Assembly (NCBI RefSeq): GCF_029254265.1
Contig: NZ_JAQWXX010000051.1
Span: 1-64,000 of the forward strand
DNA from: Algoriphagus sp.
Lineage (GTDB): Bacteria; Bacteroidota; Bacteroidia; Cytophagales; Cyclobacteriaceae
Reading direction: 5' to 3'
DNA: 64,000 nt
Notes under the pieces: model-generated
What the model saw: the letters and a program-made list of their open reading frames with translations, nothing else
The model's database searches: none
What the model was told of the DNA's origin: nothing
Translations under genes and position numbers: made by a program
Part shown: piece after piece, positions 44,232 to 52,719 of the stretch
How positions within the stretch are numbered: the first letter of the stretch is position 1
How the letters are laid out: every line of letters begins with the position of its first letter

Positions 44232-46124
44232 ATGCCTCAATCCACAAAATTTATCATTGATTTTGATAGTACTTTCACACAAGTAGAAGCTTTGGATATA
44301 CTTGGAGAAATTAGCTTGGCCAATGATCCTCAAAGAGACCAAAAACTCAAAGCAATCGTCGATATTACAGATAAAGGAATGGATGGCTCGCTGACTTTTA
44401 GAGAAAGTTTAGAGTTGCGATTGGAGATTTTAAATGCTTCCAAAGACCAAATTTCTGACCTTATTGAAGCATTAAAAAAGAAAGTCTCAAAATCCTTTGA
44501 GCGTAACAAGGAGTTTTTGCAAGAGAACTCGAATGATATTTACATCATTTCGAATGGATTCAAAGACTTTATTATTCCGATTGTGGCAGATTATGGAATT
44601 CAAAAGGATAATGTGTTTGCCAATGAATTTATCTATGATCAGTTGGATCGAATTGTTGATTTCAACAGGGAAAACCCACTTTCCAAGAATAACGGAAAAG
44701 CAGAAACAATAAAGCAAATCAATCTTGAGGGAGATATTTATGTCATAGGTGACGGTTACACCGATTATGAAATCAAAGCTTCAGGATTGGCAAATAAATT
44801 TTATGCTTTTACAGAAAATGTAAGTAGACCTAGAGTCACCTCGCAAGCAGATCATATTGCGCCTAGTTTGGACGAAATTTTATACGTTAATAATTTGAAT
44901 AAGAAGTTTAGCTATCCGAAAAGCAGGATTAAAGTTTTGCTTTTGGAAAATGTCCATCAAATCGGAGTGGATCTTTTTAAGGAAGAAGGATATGAGGTTG
45001 AGGTAATCAGCTCTGCAATGAGTGAAGAGGAACTCTGCGAGAAAATAAAGAACATTTCGATTCTCGGGATTCGTTCAAAAACCAATGTGACTAAAAAAGT
45101 TCTTGATAATGCAAATCGTCTACTTTCGATTGGCGCTTTTTGCATAGGTACTAATCAAATTGATTTGGATACTTGCCAGGAAAAAGGAATTGCCGTCTTT
45201 AATGCACCATTTAGCAATACTCGCTCAGTAGTGGAAATGGCCATTGCTGAAATTATTTTTCTGATGAGAAGTTTTGCCGACAAATCTGTGGCGATGCATC
45301 AGGGAAAATGGGATAAGTCTGCAACTGGTAGCTTTGAAATCAGAGGCAAAAAGCTTGGTATCATCGGCTATGGCAATATTGGAGCCCAGCTTTCGGTATT
45401 GGCTGAAAATATGGGGATGAATGTTTTTTACTACGACGTCATAGAGAAATTAGCTTTGGGAAATGCTACAAAGCTGAATTCTCTCGAGGAATTATTGAAT
45501 ACCTGTGATATTATTTCTCTTCATGTTGATGGTAGAAAAGACAATAAGAATATCATTGGCAAAAAGGAAATTGCTGCAATGAAAAAAGGCGCAATATTGG
45601 TTAACCTCAGCCGTGGACATGTAGTCGAAATCCCTGCACTTAAGGATGCTATTCTTTCAGGACACTTGGCAGGATGTGCTGTAGATGTTTTTCCAGAGGA
45701 GCCAAAAAACAATTCAGAGCCTTTTGTCTCTGAATTGATCGGACTACCTAATACGATTCTAACACCACACATCGGCGGTAGTACGCTCGAAGCTCAGGAA
45801 AATATCGCCCGATTTGTTCCAGGTAAAATCATGGAATATATCAATACAGGTAATACTTATAATTCAGTTAATTTTCCAAATATTCAACTTCCTTTCCTTA
45901 AGGATGCGCATCGTTTGATCCATTTACACCAAAATGAGCCTGGCGTCTTGGCAAAAATCAATCAGATTTTGGCTAATTATGAAATCAATATTGTTGGTCA
46001 GTATCTGAAGACAAACGAACGAATAGGATATGTGATCACTGATATTGATAAGGCATATTCACCAGATGCAATTGATGAACTTAAATCAATTAAAGGAACA
46101 ATCAGATTTAGAATGTTATATTGA
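44232..46124 (+). CDS. serA: phosphoserine phosphatase - 3-phosphoglycerate dehydrogenase fusion
   Basis: Residues 1-220 are a HAD phosphatase of the SerB type. Motif I is IIDFDSTFT (10-16), motif II is IISNGF (105-110), the conserved Lys is in NGKAE (156), and motif IV is VIGDGYTDYE (171-180). Residues about 230-555 are a D-isomer-specific 2-hydroxyacid dehydrogenase with GIRSKTNVTKKVL, GIIGYGNIGAQ (nucleotide site), NLSRGHVVEIPAL and TPHIGGSTLEAQENI. Residues about 560-630 are an ACT domain. So steps 1 and 3 of serine synthesis are on one chain; the middle enzyme SerC is not adjacent. Length 630. Both halves look catalytically complete. Confidence 0.93.
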   Translation: MPQSTKFIIDFDSTFTQVEALDILGEISLANDPQRDQKLKAIVDITDKGMDGSLTFRESLELRLEILNASKDQISDLIEALKKKVSKSFERNKEFLQENSNDIYIISNGFKDFIIPIVADYGIQKDNVFANEFIYDQLDRIVDFNRENPLSKNNGKAETIKQINLEGDIYVIGDGYTDYEIKASGLANKFYAFTENVSRPRVTSQADHIAPSLDEILYVNNLNKKFSYPKSRIKVLLLENVHQIGVDLFKEEGYEVEVISSAMSEEELCEKIKNISILGIRSKTNVTKKVLDNANRLLSIGAFCIGTNQIDLDTCQEKGIAVFNAPFSNTRSVVEMAIAEIIFLMRSFADKSVAMHQGKWDKSATGSFEIRGKKLGIIGYGNIGAQLSVLAENMGMNVFYYDVIEKLALGNATKLNSLEELLNTCDIISLHVDGRKDNKNIIGKKEIAAMKKGAILVNLSRGHVVEIPALKDAILSGHLAGCAVDVFPEEPKNNSEPFVSELIGLPNTILTPHIGGSTLEAQENIARFVPGKIMEYINTGNTYNSVNFPNIQLPFLKDAHRLIHLHQNEPGVLAKINQILANYEINIVGQYLKTNERIGYVITDIDKAYSPDAIDELKSIKGTIRFRMLY

Positions 46125-46132
46125 TTTGATAC

Positions 46133-46157
46133 AAGCCTCGTGAAAACGAGGCTTTTT
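46133..46157 (+). terminator. terminator after the serA fusion
   Basis: AAGCCTCG, loop TGAAAA, CGAGGCTT followed by T run, 8 bases after the stop. Confidence 0.8.
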
Positions 46158-46636
46158 TATGCTTTTTGAATTCTAAGCTGTCCAACCAGAATCATACTTG
46201 CAAAAAATGTCCAAACTACTATTGGATAAATCAGGTAAGAAAGAGATTTGGAAACTTCTGCCACTTCCACTCCTATTTTTATCGCACTTATAATTATCAA
46301 TCCATTTCCGATTAGCCCAAATTTAAGCGCTGATACACCTGTTAATTTTTCTAAGCCTAAAGTGTAATAAGTGTAGGTAGCACATACCACAGCTAGTACA
46401 ATTACCATTCTTGCCAAGTCTAAAGCGTTTAAAAGTATGAGTTGATACCTCAAATATGCCAGAAACAAAAACAAACCCACCCAAACAATCGGAATAACAA
46501 AGCCCGCTGGCTCAAACCAAAGTCTTTTCCTCAAAGAATTACCCTCAAACTTTATCCCTAAAAATGGTGCAGGGACATTGATTAAAAGTAATATTCCAAG
46601 AAATAAGGAAACATTAAAAAAAATCTCTTTAAACAT
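46157..46636 (-). CDS. TspO/MBR-like tryptophan-rich membrane protein
   Basis: A 159-residue protein with five predicted helices (about 5-24, 43-64, 70-92, 100-120, 131-153). WFEPAGFVIPIVWVGLFLFL resembles the TspO/MBR helix 2 motif (PPxFxxxWxxLY). The tetrapyrrole-binding tryptophans are less dense than in canonical TspO, so it may be a distant relative. No linked heme or carotenoid gene. Confidence 0.6.
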   Translation of the reverse strand: MFKEIFFNVSLFLGILLLINVPAPFLGIKFEGNSLRKRLWFEPAGFVIPIVWVGLFLFLAYLRYQLILLNALDLARMVIVLAVVCATYTYYTLGLEKLTGVSALKFGLIGNGLIIISAIKIGVEVAEVSKSLSYLIYPIVVWTFFASMILVGQLRIQKA

Positions 46637-46711
46637 ACTTTGTCAACTCTAGAGCAACCAAAATGTTTAATCTTTTAAATCCCTTCTTTGCAATGGCTTA
46701 TTTGCTGAAAA

Positions 46712-47158
46712 TCATATATCTAAAAATCTTCTATGGTAATTTATCTGGCCAAGATGATAATTGAGATGGCCATAAAGATGTGTTAAGAAAAAGCAATGAG
46801 TCATTTTTTCGCCAAAGATTTCAAGTGGGTAATCCTTATTAATCAAAGAAATGTCCATACCTTCTAAGCTGACAATAAGCTTATGTTTGCAATTACTGAG
46901 TTCATTTATCAGCTCCTCTCTCGGAACATTTTTTGCTCCAAATTCAAATTCTCGATTCCTTTTATAATCGAATCCACCAATTTCTTTTCCTATAAAATTA
47001 TTCAGATTTCCAATCAAATGTAAGGTTAGATTACCGGCTGAGTTACTAATAGTATCATCTATCAGCCAAAGGTTTTTTTCATCAGAATAGCTTTTTATTT
47101 CTTGAGTAAGTCTGTCTAAATCACGCCCAAAAAGCATGATAAAATTTTTTAAAATCAT
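46712..47158 (-). CDS. DinB superfamily protein
   Basis: A four-helix-bundle protein of 148 residues, matching DinB/DUF1572. NSAGNLTLHLIGNLNNFIGKEIGGFDYKRNREFEF is the N-terminal helix pair with a conserved His (about 47), and HLYGHLNYHLGQINYHRRFLDI gives the remaining metal-site histidines near the end. Thiol- or metal-dependent transfer activity is known in relatives. The role is not determined. Orphan gene. Confidence 0.82.
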   Translation of the reverse strand: MILKNFIMLFGRDLDRLTQEIKSYSDEKNLWLIDDTISNSAGNLTLHLIGNLNNFIGKEIGGFDYKRNREFEFGAKNVPREELINELSNCKHKLIVSLEGMDISLINKDYPLEIFGEKMTHCFFLTHLYGHLNYHLGQINYHRRFLDI

Positions 47159-47185
47159 AAATGAAAATTAAAACATCAAAAAAAA

Positions 47186-48007
47186 TTAAGAGTATTTTTG
47201 ATAAGCCTTCGCCATTTTTATATCGTACTTATTTTGCGCATAAGCTGGTCCATTGTAGCACTTTGCAAATTTTGCCCAGTCTTTATTTTTCAAATGAGAA
47301 AGGCATCCAAAAGTGGAGATATATCTTCCAAAGGCATCTAACTGATTGCTTTCGTGGATATACATCTCATCTACAAAATTTTGTACGGAGGGATAACCAA
47401 GCTTTAAAGCGTGAAAACCCATAATTTGGTAACTGCCCCAAGAAGCTGAAGCAAGTGCGGCTTCTTTAAACCTTGGATCAGGGGATATAGATGCTGCTTT
47501 CTCCATTCGGAGGTATTCATTTGTTCCACCTAAATAATGCTTTCGAGTGAAACTTTTGTAAAGTACAGTTTCATTTGAAGGATTGGATAGACTGGAAGGA
47601 TCAATCCCTCTTTCCTTCAATTGCCTCCAAAATATGTGGCCCTCAAATAAAATCTTTGGTCTACCATCAATAAAAAAGCCTTTTCCGGAACTCTCAACTT
47701 CATTTACTGCTTTCACTGCAGCTAATTCCAGTCCATACTTTTTAGAGAAATCTATGAGATCCTGTTCATCCAAAAATTTGTCACCAAAAGATTCTGCTGG
47801 TTTGGTTTTTTCAAGTAGAATGGTCCAAGTCTTAATCCCAACCTCTCCGTCAATCACTAATTTGTTTTTAGACTGAAAGTCTTTGACAGCGGCTTCGGTC
47901 AAAGTCCCAAAATAAGAAGTGATTGGAATCTGATAACCCAATTTCAACAACAATTCCTGTAAAAATGCCACCGAAGAACCTCGAGACCTTAATTTAATGT
48001 ATTGCAT
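47186..48007 (-). CDS. endolysin-like N-acetylmuramidase with peptidoglycan-binding domain
   Basis: A 273-residue protein. Residues about 5-65 are a PG_binding_1 domain (RGSSVAFLQELLLKLGY ... FQSKNKLVIDGEVGIKTW). Residues about 85-270 are an N-acetylmuramidase domain (DUF3380/PF11860 type), with the catalytic glutamate candidate in VNEVESSGKGFF (103-105), PKILFEGHIFW, ASWGSYQIMGFHA and an ending YNGPAYAQNKYDIKMAKAY. No signal peptide or membrane segment, so it is cytoplasmic unless released by a holin or lysis. No other phage or tail gene is near. Confidence 0.88.
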   Translation of the reverse strand: MQYIKLRSRGSSVAFLQELLLKLGYQIPITSYFGTLTEAAVKDFQSKNKLVIDGEVGIKTWTILLEKTKPAESFGDKFLDEQDLIDFSKKYGLELAAVKAVNEVESSGKGFFIDGRPKILFEGHIFWRQLKERGIDPSSLSNPSNETVLYKSFTRKHYLGGTNEYLRMEKAASISPDPRFKEAALASASWGSYQIMGFHALKLGYPSVQNFVDEMYIHESNQLDAFGRYISTFGCLSHLKNKDWAKFAKCYNGPAYAQNKYDIKMAKAYQKYS

Positions 48008-48020
48008 AATATCTGCTTTA

Positions 48021-48056
48021 AAAATAAAAAGTACTTCAATTTAGTTGAAGTACTTT
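48021..48056 (-). terminator. terminator of the DEAD-box helicase
   Basis: Perfect 12-bp arms AAAGTACTTCAA and TTGAAGTACTTT around TTTAG (48028-48056), with a TTTATTTTT tract on the minus strand. It sits between the helicase stop and the next gene. Confidence 0.75.
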
Positions 48057-48079
48057 AAATATGCAATGCTTTGATAACC

Positions 48080-49450
48080 TTATTCTGGATCAATCACATT
48101 CCTTCGAGGACCAAATTTACCTGGCTTTTTTTCGATTGAGGCTGGTTTTTGCTCAGACTTAGTGATGTTTGATTCGTTTGTTTTAGGGCTTTTTGATTGT
48201 TTAAAATTGTCGGTTTTGGGTCTTGACTGATTCTTAGATTGTCCCCCTTCCCTTTTTTTAAAGTTTGGCTTTTTCCCAGCATTGGATTTTCCCGCTTTTT
48301 CTGGTTCTCCAGTATAGGTTGGACCTTTTTCAAATCCTTCTGGTAAGGGATTATGAGTTATGTTCATGCCAATCAACTTTTCAATTCGAACGAATTTGTG
48401 TTGATCTTTTGGATTGACAAAAGTAATAGCTTCCCCTTCTTTATCTGCACGGGCTGTACGTCCCACACGATGCACATAATCCTCCGGATCGGAAGGGGTA
48501 TCATAGTTGATCACCAATTCTATACCTACCACATCGATTCCACGGGAAATAATATCAGTTCCAACAAGAATTTTTACAGCTTTATTTTTAAAAGCTGACA
48601 TGATTTTTTCCCGCTCTACCTGTTCCAGGTCTGAGTGAAATGCTTCCACATCAAAATGCTTTCGAAGGATTTTAAATAATGATTTTACTTTTTCCTTGGT
48701 TGATGCAAAAATGATAACTGCTTCATAAGCCTTCTGTGAAAGTATATGCTTTACAAGTTCCTCCTTTTGAGTATCGTAAACCGAATACATTGATTGGGTA
48801 ACTCCTTCTGCTGTTTTACCAAGTGCGATGGAAATTTCCTCAGGTTTATTTAGAAATTTCATGCTAAACTGACGAATCTTCGGAGGCATAGTCGCCGAAA
48901 AAAGAATTGTCTGACGATCCTTTGGAAGATAATTAACGATCTTAAGGATATCATCCGAAAATCCCATATCCATCATCCGATCTGCTTCATCTAGAATCAA
49001 ATGCTCTAGGGTGCTAAGATTGATTTTTCCTCCAGCTAATAGCGCGATCAATCTGCCCGGTGTTGCAACAACTATATCCGCTCCTGTTTCCAGAGCTTTC
49101 TTTTGCTGTTCCCACACAATCCCATCTCCTCCTCCATAAATTGGAATGGAACTAACCCCAAGGAAATAAGAAAACCCTTGAATCTGTTGATCTATTTGAA
49201 TTGCAAGCTCCCGAGTTGGTGCTAAAATCAAGGTATTGAGTCTGTTTGAACCTGATTTGCATATCTTATTTAATATCGGGAGAATAAAAGCTGCTGTCTT
49301 TCCTGTACCAGTTTGGGCACAGGCGATTAAATCTTTGTTTTGAAGTATAACAGGAATTGCTTTTTCCTGAATTGGTGTAGGTTTTTCATAACCCATGGCG
49401 TCCAGTCCATCCTGAAGCGAAGGTTCGAAATTAAATGCTGCGAATTCCAA
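48080..49450 (-). CDS. DEAD-box RNA helicase
   Basis: ATP-dependent RNA helicase. Q-motif GYEKPTPIQEKAI, Walker A CAQTGTGKTAAF, PTRELA, VVATPGRL, LDEADRMMDM, LFSATMP, VLVGTDIISRGID-like ILVGTDIISRGIDVVG and HRVGRTARADKEG are all present. The tail (about 375-456) is basic and low complexity (KGPTYTGEP ... SKSPKTNES), as in RNA-binding extensions. I place the start at TTG 49450 (leading to LEFAAFNFEPSLQDGL), the usual family beginning; the frame is open to 49522. Length about 456. A single-gene unit ahead of a strong terminator. Confidence 0.9.
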   Translation of the reverse strand: MEFAAFNFEPSLQDGLDAMGYEKPTPIQEKAIPVILQNKDLIACAQTGTGKTAAFILPILNKICKSGSNRLNTLILAPTRELAIQIDQQIQGFSYFLGVSSIPIYGGGDGIVWEQQKKALETGADIVVATPGRLIALLAGGKINLSTLEHLILDEADRMMDMGFSDDILKIVNYLPKDRQTILFSATMPPKIRQFSMKFLNKPEEISIALGKTAEGVTQSMYSVYDTQKEELVKHILSQKAYEAVIIFASTKEKVKSLFKILRKHFDVEAFHSDLEQVEREKIMSAFKNKAVKILVGTDIISRGIDVVGIELVINYDTPSDPEDYVHRVGRTARADKEGEAITFVNPKDQHKFVRIEKLIGMNITHNPLPEGFEKGPTYTGEPEKAGKSNAGKKPNFKKREGGQSKNQSRPKTDNFKQSKSPKTNESNITKSEQKPASIEKKPGKFGPRRNVIDPE

Positions 49451-49651
49451 AATTAAAGGGATTGTTAAATTCTGTAAAGAACAAAAAAAACTTTGTCTTC
49501 TCAAATATACCTCCGAAATCAACAGAAAGCCAAATCTATAGCTAACTGGATAGAAATTCTAATCTGCTAAAAGTCCAATTTGTATTCAAAATTGGCAAGA
49601 ATCCATCAATTAGGTTATATTTCATCTTTATCTAAGCCAACCTAAAACTCG

Positions 49652-50716
49652 ATGAATTTTAAATTTTACTTAAGACTATGCATCTTTCTTTATATCACAA
49701 TTTTCCTTGGTTCTAATCAGCTGTTTGCTCAGGTATTTGAAATTAAAGGTAGAATTGTAGATTCTGAAACTCAGGAATATTTAGAAGATGTAAGTGTGAC
49801 TTTAAGAGGAACTGCTTTTGGGGTGAAATCAGTAGCTGGGGGAAATTTTTCACTTGAAAATGTAATTGAAGGCAAATACATTCTTTCTTTAAATCTTGAA
49901 GGTTATAATTCTTATGAACAGGTAGTTAAACTTAATAAAAACATAAATCTTGGAGATATTTATCTTGTAAAATATGGTGCAGAAGGATCTGGTGCAGCAT
50001 TACAAAAAACAATCCGAGCTACAAATATCACCAACCTCTTTAATGATCGTCCGAATATGTTAGGGGGTAATATGGTTTATGGGATAGCCCCTGAGCCAGC
50101 TAAAGTTGAAGGGAATTATTACCTGGATAAAAAATGGAATACCGCTTCTCTCCTACTATACAGAGATCAGAAACTTTTGGAGGGTTTTAGAGCCCGATAC
50201 AATATTGTCGCTAATCAGTTTGAGTTGATGGAACCTGAGTCTAACCTGATATCGATTATGATGGGACTTCGGGTTCAAAATTTTGTTTGGGTAGATTCCG
50301 CATACAAAGTGCCTAGGTATTTTGTGAACGGAATGGATTTTTTGGATGAAGGAAGTCCAATATCAGGATTTTTTGAGGTCTTGGTGGACGGAGAATTACC
50401 CTTGATGCGAAGAACTGAGGCCATATTTAAAGAATCCAATTACAATACTGCATTGATGGTTGGGAATAGAAATCACCAGATTCTCAAAAGGAATACCTAT
50501 TACTATTTGGAAGGAAAAAATGTAATAGAAGTTCCAACTAATCGTAAAAAACTATTTGCTCTTTTTGGTGATAAAGCAGAAGAAATGGAACAATTTGTCA
50601 ATCAAAACAGCCTCCCTACTCGAGAACCTAGCGCCTTGTTTCAAATATTCACACATTTCAACTCGCAGTTTGATGGCTTCCAACCAATTATGAGTCAGTT
50701 ACTTGATCAAAAGTAA
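49652..50716 (+). CDS. CarboxypepD_reg-like exported protein
   Basis: A 354-residue exported protein. The signal peptide ends near LFAQ (about residue 26), followed by a CarboxypepD_reg-like domain (FEIKGRIVDSETQEYLEDVSVTL ... GYNSYEQVVKLNKNINLGDI; about 28-110). The rest (about 110-354) was not recognised as a named domain; it includes GRNHQILKRNTYYYLEGKNV. Such proteins often sit at the outer membrane as scaffolds. It precedes the gamma-glutamyltransferase gene by 19 bases, hence likely cotranscribed. Confidence 0.75.
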   Translation: MNFKFYLRLCIFLYITIFLGSNQLFAQVFEIKGRIVDSETQEYLEDVSVTLRGTAFGVKSVAGGNFSLENVIEGKYILSLNLEGYNSYEQVVKLNKNINLGDIYLVKYGAEGSGAALQKTIRATNITNLFNDRPNMLGGNMVYGIAPEPAKVEGNYYLDKKWNTASLLLYRDQKLLEGFRARYNIVANQFELMEPESNLISIMMGLRVQNFVWVDSAYKVPRYFVNGMDFLDEGSPISGFFEVLVDGELPLMRRTEAIFKESNYNTALMVGNRNHQILKRNTYYYLEGKNVIEVPTNRKKLFALFGDKAEEMEQFVNQNSLPTREPSALFQIFTHFNSQFDGFQPIMSQLLDQK

Positions 50717-50735
50717 AAAATAAACAACTAATTAT

Positions 50736-52580
50736 ATGCTTAAGAAATTTACATTTATTGCTTTACTGTTCTTACCGCTATTGACTTTTGCACAGCAAAC
50801 CCAAAAGCCAGTACTCCATGGGAAAAATTGGGTTGCAATTACAGGAAAACCTCTCGCAGCCACTGCTGGATCTCAGATTTTTCAACAAGGAGGCAATGCT
50901 GTAGACGCTGCATGCGGAATGCTAGCTGCTACTGCGACGATGTGGGATGTGCTTTCATGGGGAGGAGAAACGCAAGCCTTGATTTACAACCCTAACACTA
51001 AAAAAGTTATTGCAATTAATGCCATGGGCTATGCTCCTACTGGTGCGACGGTAGATTTTTACAAATCTCAAAACATGGACTATCCTCCTGCTTTTGGGCC
51101 ATTGGCAGCAACTACTCCTGGAACTCCGGGTGGATTGATGACTATGCTGGCTGAGTATGGAACCATGAGTTTAGCACAGGTTTTGGCGCCGGCGATGCAA
51201 CTTGCCAAGGGATATCCTATTGAGGAAATGACTGCCAACAACATTGAAAAAGGAAAAGATCAAATCAAAGGATGGCCTTACTCAAAGAAAGTATTTCTCC
51301 CTCATCTAGGTCAGGAAAGAGAAGCTCCTGAGGCTGGTGAAATCTTTGTTCAGGAGGATTTATATCAAACACTATCTAAGCTTGTAGAAACTGAAAAAGC
51401 ATCCCTAAATGCTGGAAAAAACCGAAAGGAAGCTATCTATGCTGCTTATGAGCGATTTTATAAAGGTGATATTGCAAAAGAGATTGTCAGAGGTACCCGT
51501 GAGCAAGGCGGATTATTTACGGAAGCAGATTTGGCTAATTGGAAAGTCAAAATCGAGGAGCCTCTATCAGTAAATTATAAAGGTATTGATGTTTACAAAC
51601 TTCAGGAATGGACTCAAGGTCCTGCCCTACTTCAGTCCTTGAATATTCTCGAGAACTTCGATTTGAAAAGCATGGGTTATAACTCTGCGAATTATATACA
51701 CACTATTTACCAAGCGATGAATTTGGCCTTTGCAGATCGTGATTTTTACTATTCTGATCCTGCCTTTGATCCTGTAAGTCCAATTAAGGGGTTGCTTTCA
51801 AAAGAATATGCCAAAGACAGAGCCAAACTGATCAAAGACAAAAATGATCCTACCATGGGCCCTGGAGATCCATACCCTTACCAAGGCGGTACCAATCCTT
51901 TCAAAAATCTATTGGAACAAAACAACAAAGCTGTAGCCATTAATAACCCGGGCCAGCCATTGAGCGGACTTGATGATCCATTTTTGGAGCAATTCCAGCG
52001 CGGTACTACTTCTATAGAGGCTGCAGATGCTGAGGGCTGGGTAGTATCTGTCACTCCTAGTGGCGGATGGATCCCAGCGGTAATCGCTGGAAACACTGGA
52101 GTTGGTCTGAGTCAACGAATGCAAAGTTTTGTTTTGGATGAAAAATTGAACCCTTACAATCTACCGGAGCCTGGCAAACGACCACGAGTTACTTTGACTC
52201 CTAGCTTGGCGCTAAAAGATGGAAAACCATTCTTGGCCTTCGCGGTACAAGGCGGAGATTCACAGGATCAAAACCTACTTCAGTTTTTCCTCAATGTGGT
52301 TGAATTCGACATGAACGTCCAACAGGCTGCTGAGGCGGCTAATATGAATTCCTATCAAATGCAAAGCTCCTTTGGTGCGCATGAGATAAAACCAGGTGCT
52401 ATGACATTGAGAGAAGACACCCCAAATTGGATTCGGGCTGAATTGACTAAAAAAGGATATCTAATGGATTTTTGGCCTAGAACTTCTGGTCCTATTAATG
52501 CCATTTGGTTTGACTGGAAACACGGAAGTTTCTGGGGTGGATCAAGCAATTATGGGGAAGACTATGGAATTGCTTGGTAG
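50736..52580 (+). CDS. gamma-glutamyltransferase family protein
   Basis: A 614-residue exported Ntn-hydrolase. Signal peptide ends at FAQ (20). The large-subunit region has AAATAGSQIFQQGGNAVDAACGM-type start, ATTPGTPGGLMTMLAEYG, and LQEWTQGPALLQSLNIL. The autocleavage/catalytic threonine lies in QRGTTSIEAADAEG (about 423-436), equivalent to the TTH motif of GGT. The small subunit follows (SVTPSGGWIPAVIAGNTGVG). The exact substrate (glutathione or another gamma-glutamyl amide) is not determined. Exported M20 hydrolase follows. Confidence 0.88.
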   Translation: MLKKFTFIALLFLPLLTFAQQTQKPVLHGKNWVAITGKPLAATAGSQIFQQGGNAVDAACGMLAATATMWDVLSWGGETQALIYNPNTKKVIAINAMGYAPTGATVDFYKSQNMDYPPAFGPLAATTPGTPGGLMTMLAEYGTMSLAQVLAPAMQLAKGYPIEEMTANNIEKGKDQIKGWPYSKKVFLPHLGQEREAPEAGEIFVQEDLYQTLSKLVETEKASLNAGKNRKEAIYAAYERFYKGDIAKEIVRGTREQGGLFTEADLANWKVKIEEPLSVNYKGIDVYKLQEWTQGPALLQSLNILENFDLKSMGYNSANYIHTIYQAMNLAFADRDFYYSDPAFDPVSPIKGLLSKEYAKDRAKLIKDKNDPTMGPGDPYPYQGGTNPFKNLLEQNNKAVAINNPGQPLSGLDDPFLEQFQRGTTSIEAADAEGWVVSVTPSGGWIPAVIAGNTGVGLSQRMQSFVLDEKLNPYNLPEPGKRPRVTLTPSLALKDGKPFLAFAVQGGDSQDQNLLQFFLNVVEFDMNVQQAAEAANMNSYQMQSSFGAHEIKPGAMTLREDTPNWIRAELTKKGYLMDFWPRTSGPINAIWFDWKHGSFWGGSSNYGEDYGIAW

Positions 52581-52719
52581 GATGGCTTTTTAGCTTGGGT
52601 TGGTAATCTTTGAGGTTTTTTTTCTATAAAGTTTGCAAGCAAGATCTAGGCAGCAGATTGCTTAAAATTATAAAACATCTCAAAAAAATATAAATACGAA
52701 ATAACTTAAAAACACTTAG

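Noticed and set aside
47186-48007. Prophage region suggested by the endolysin-like gene
   Set aside because: Flanking genes (DinB, TspO-like, DEAD helicase) are chromosomal and no capsid, tail, integrase or holin gene is visible.
48094-48333. Lysine-rich minus-strand frame within the helicase tail
   Set aside because: It is an out-of-frame reading of the low-complexity tail of the DEAD-box helicase.
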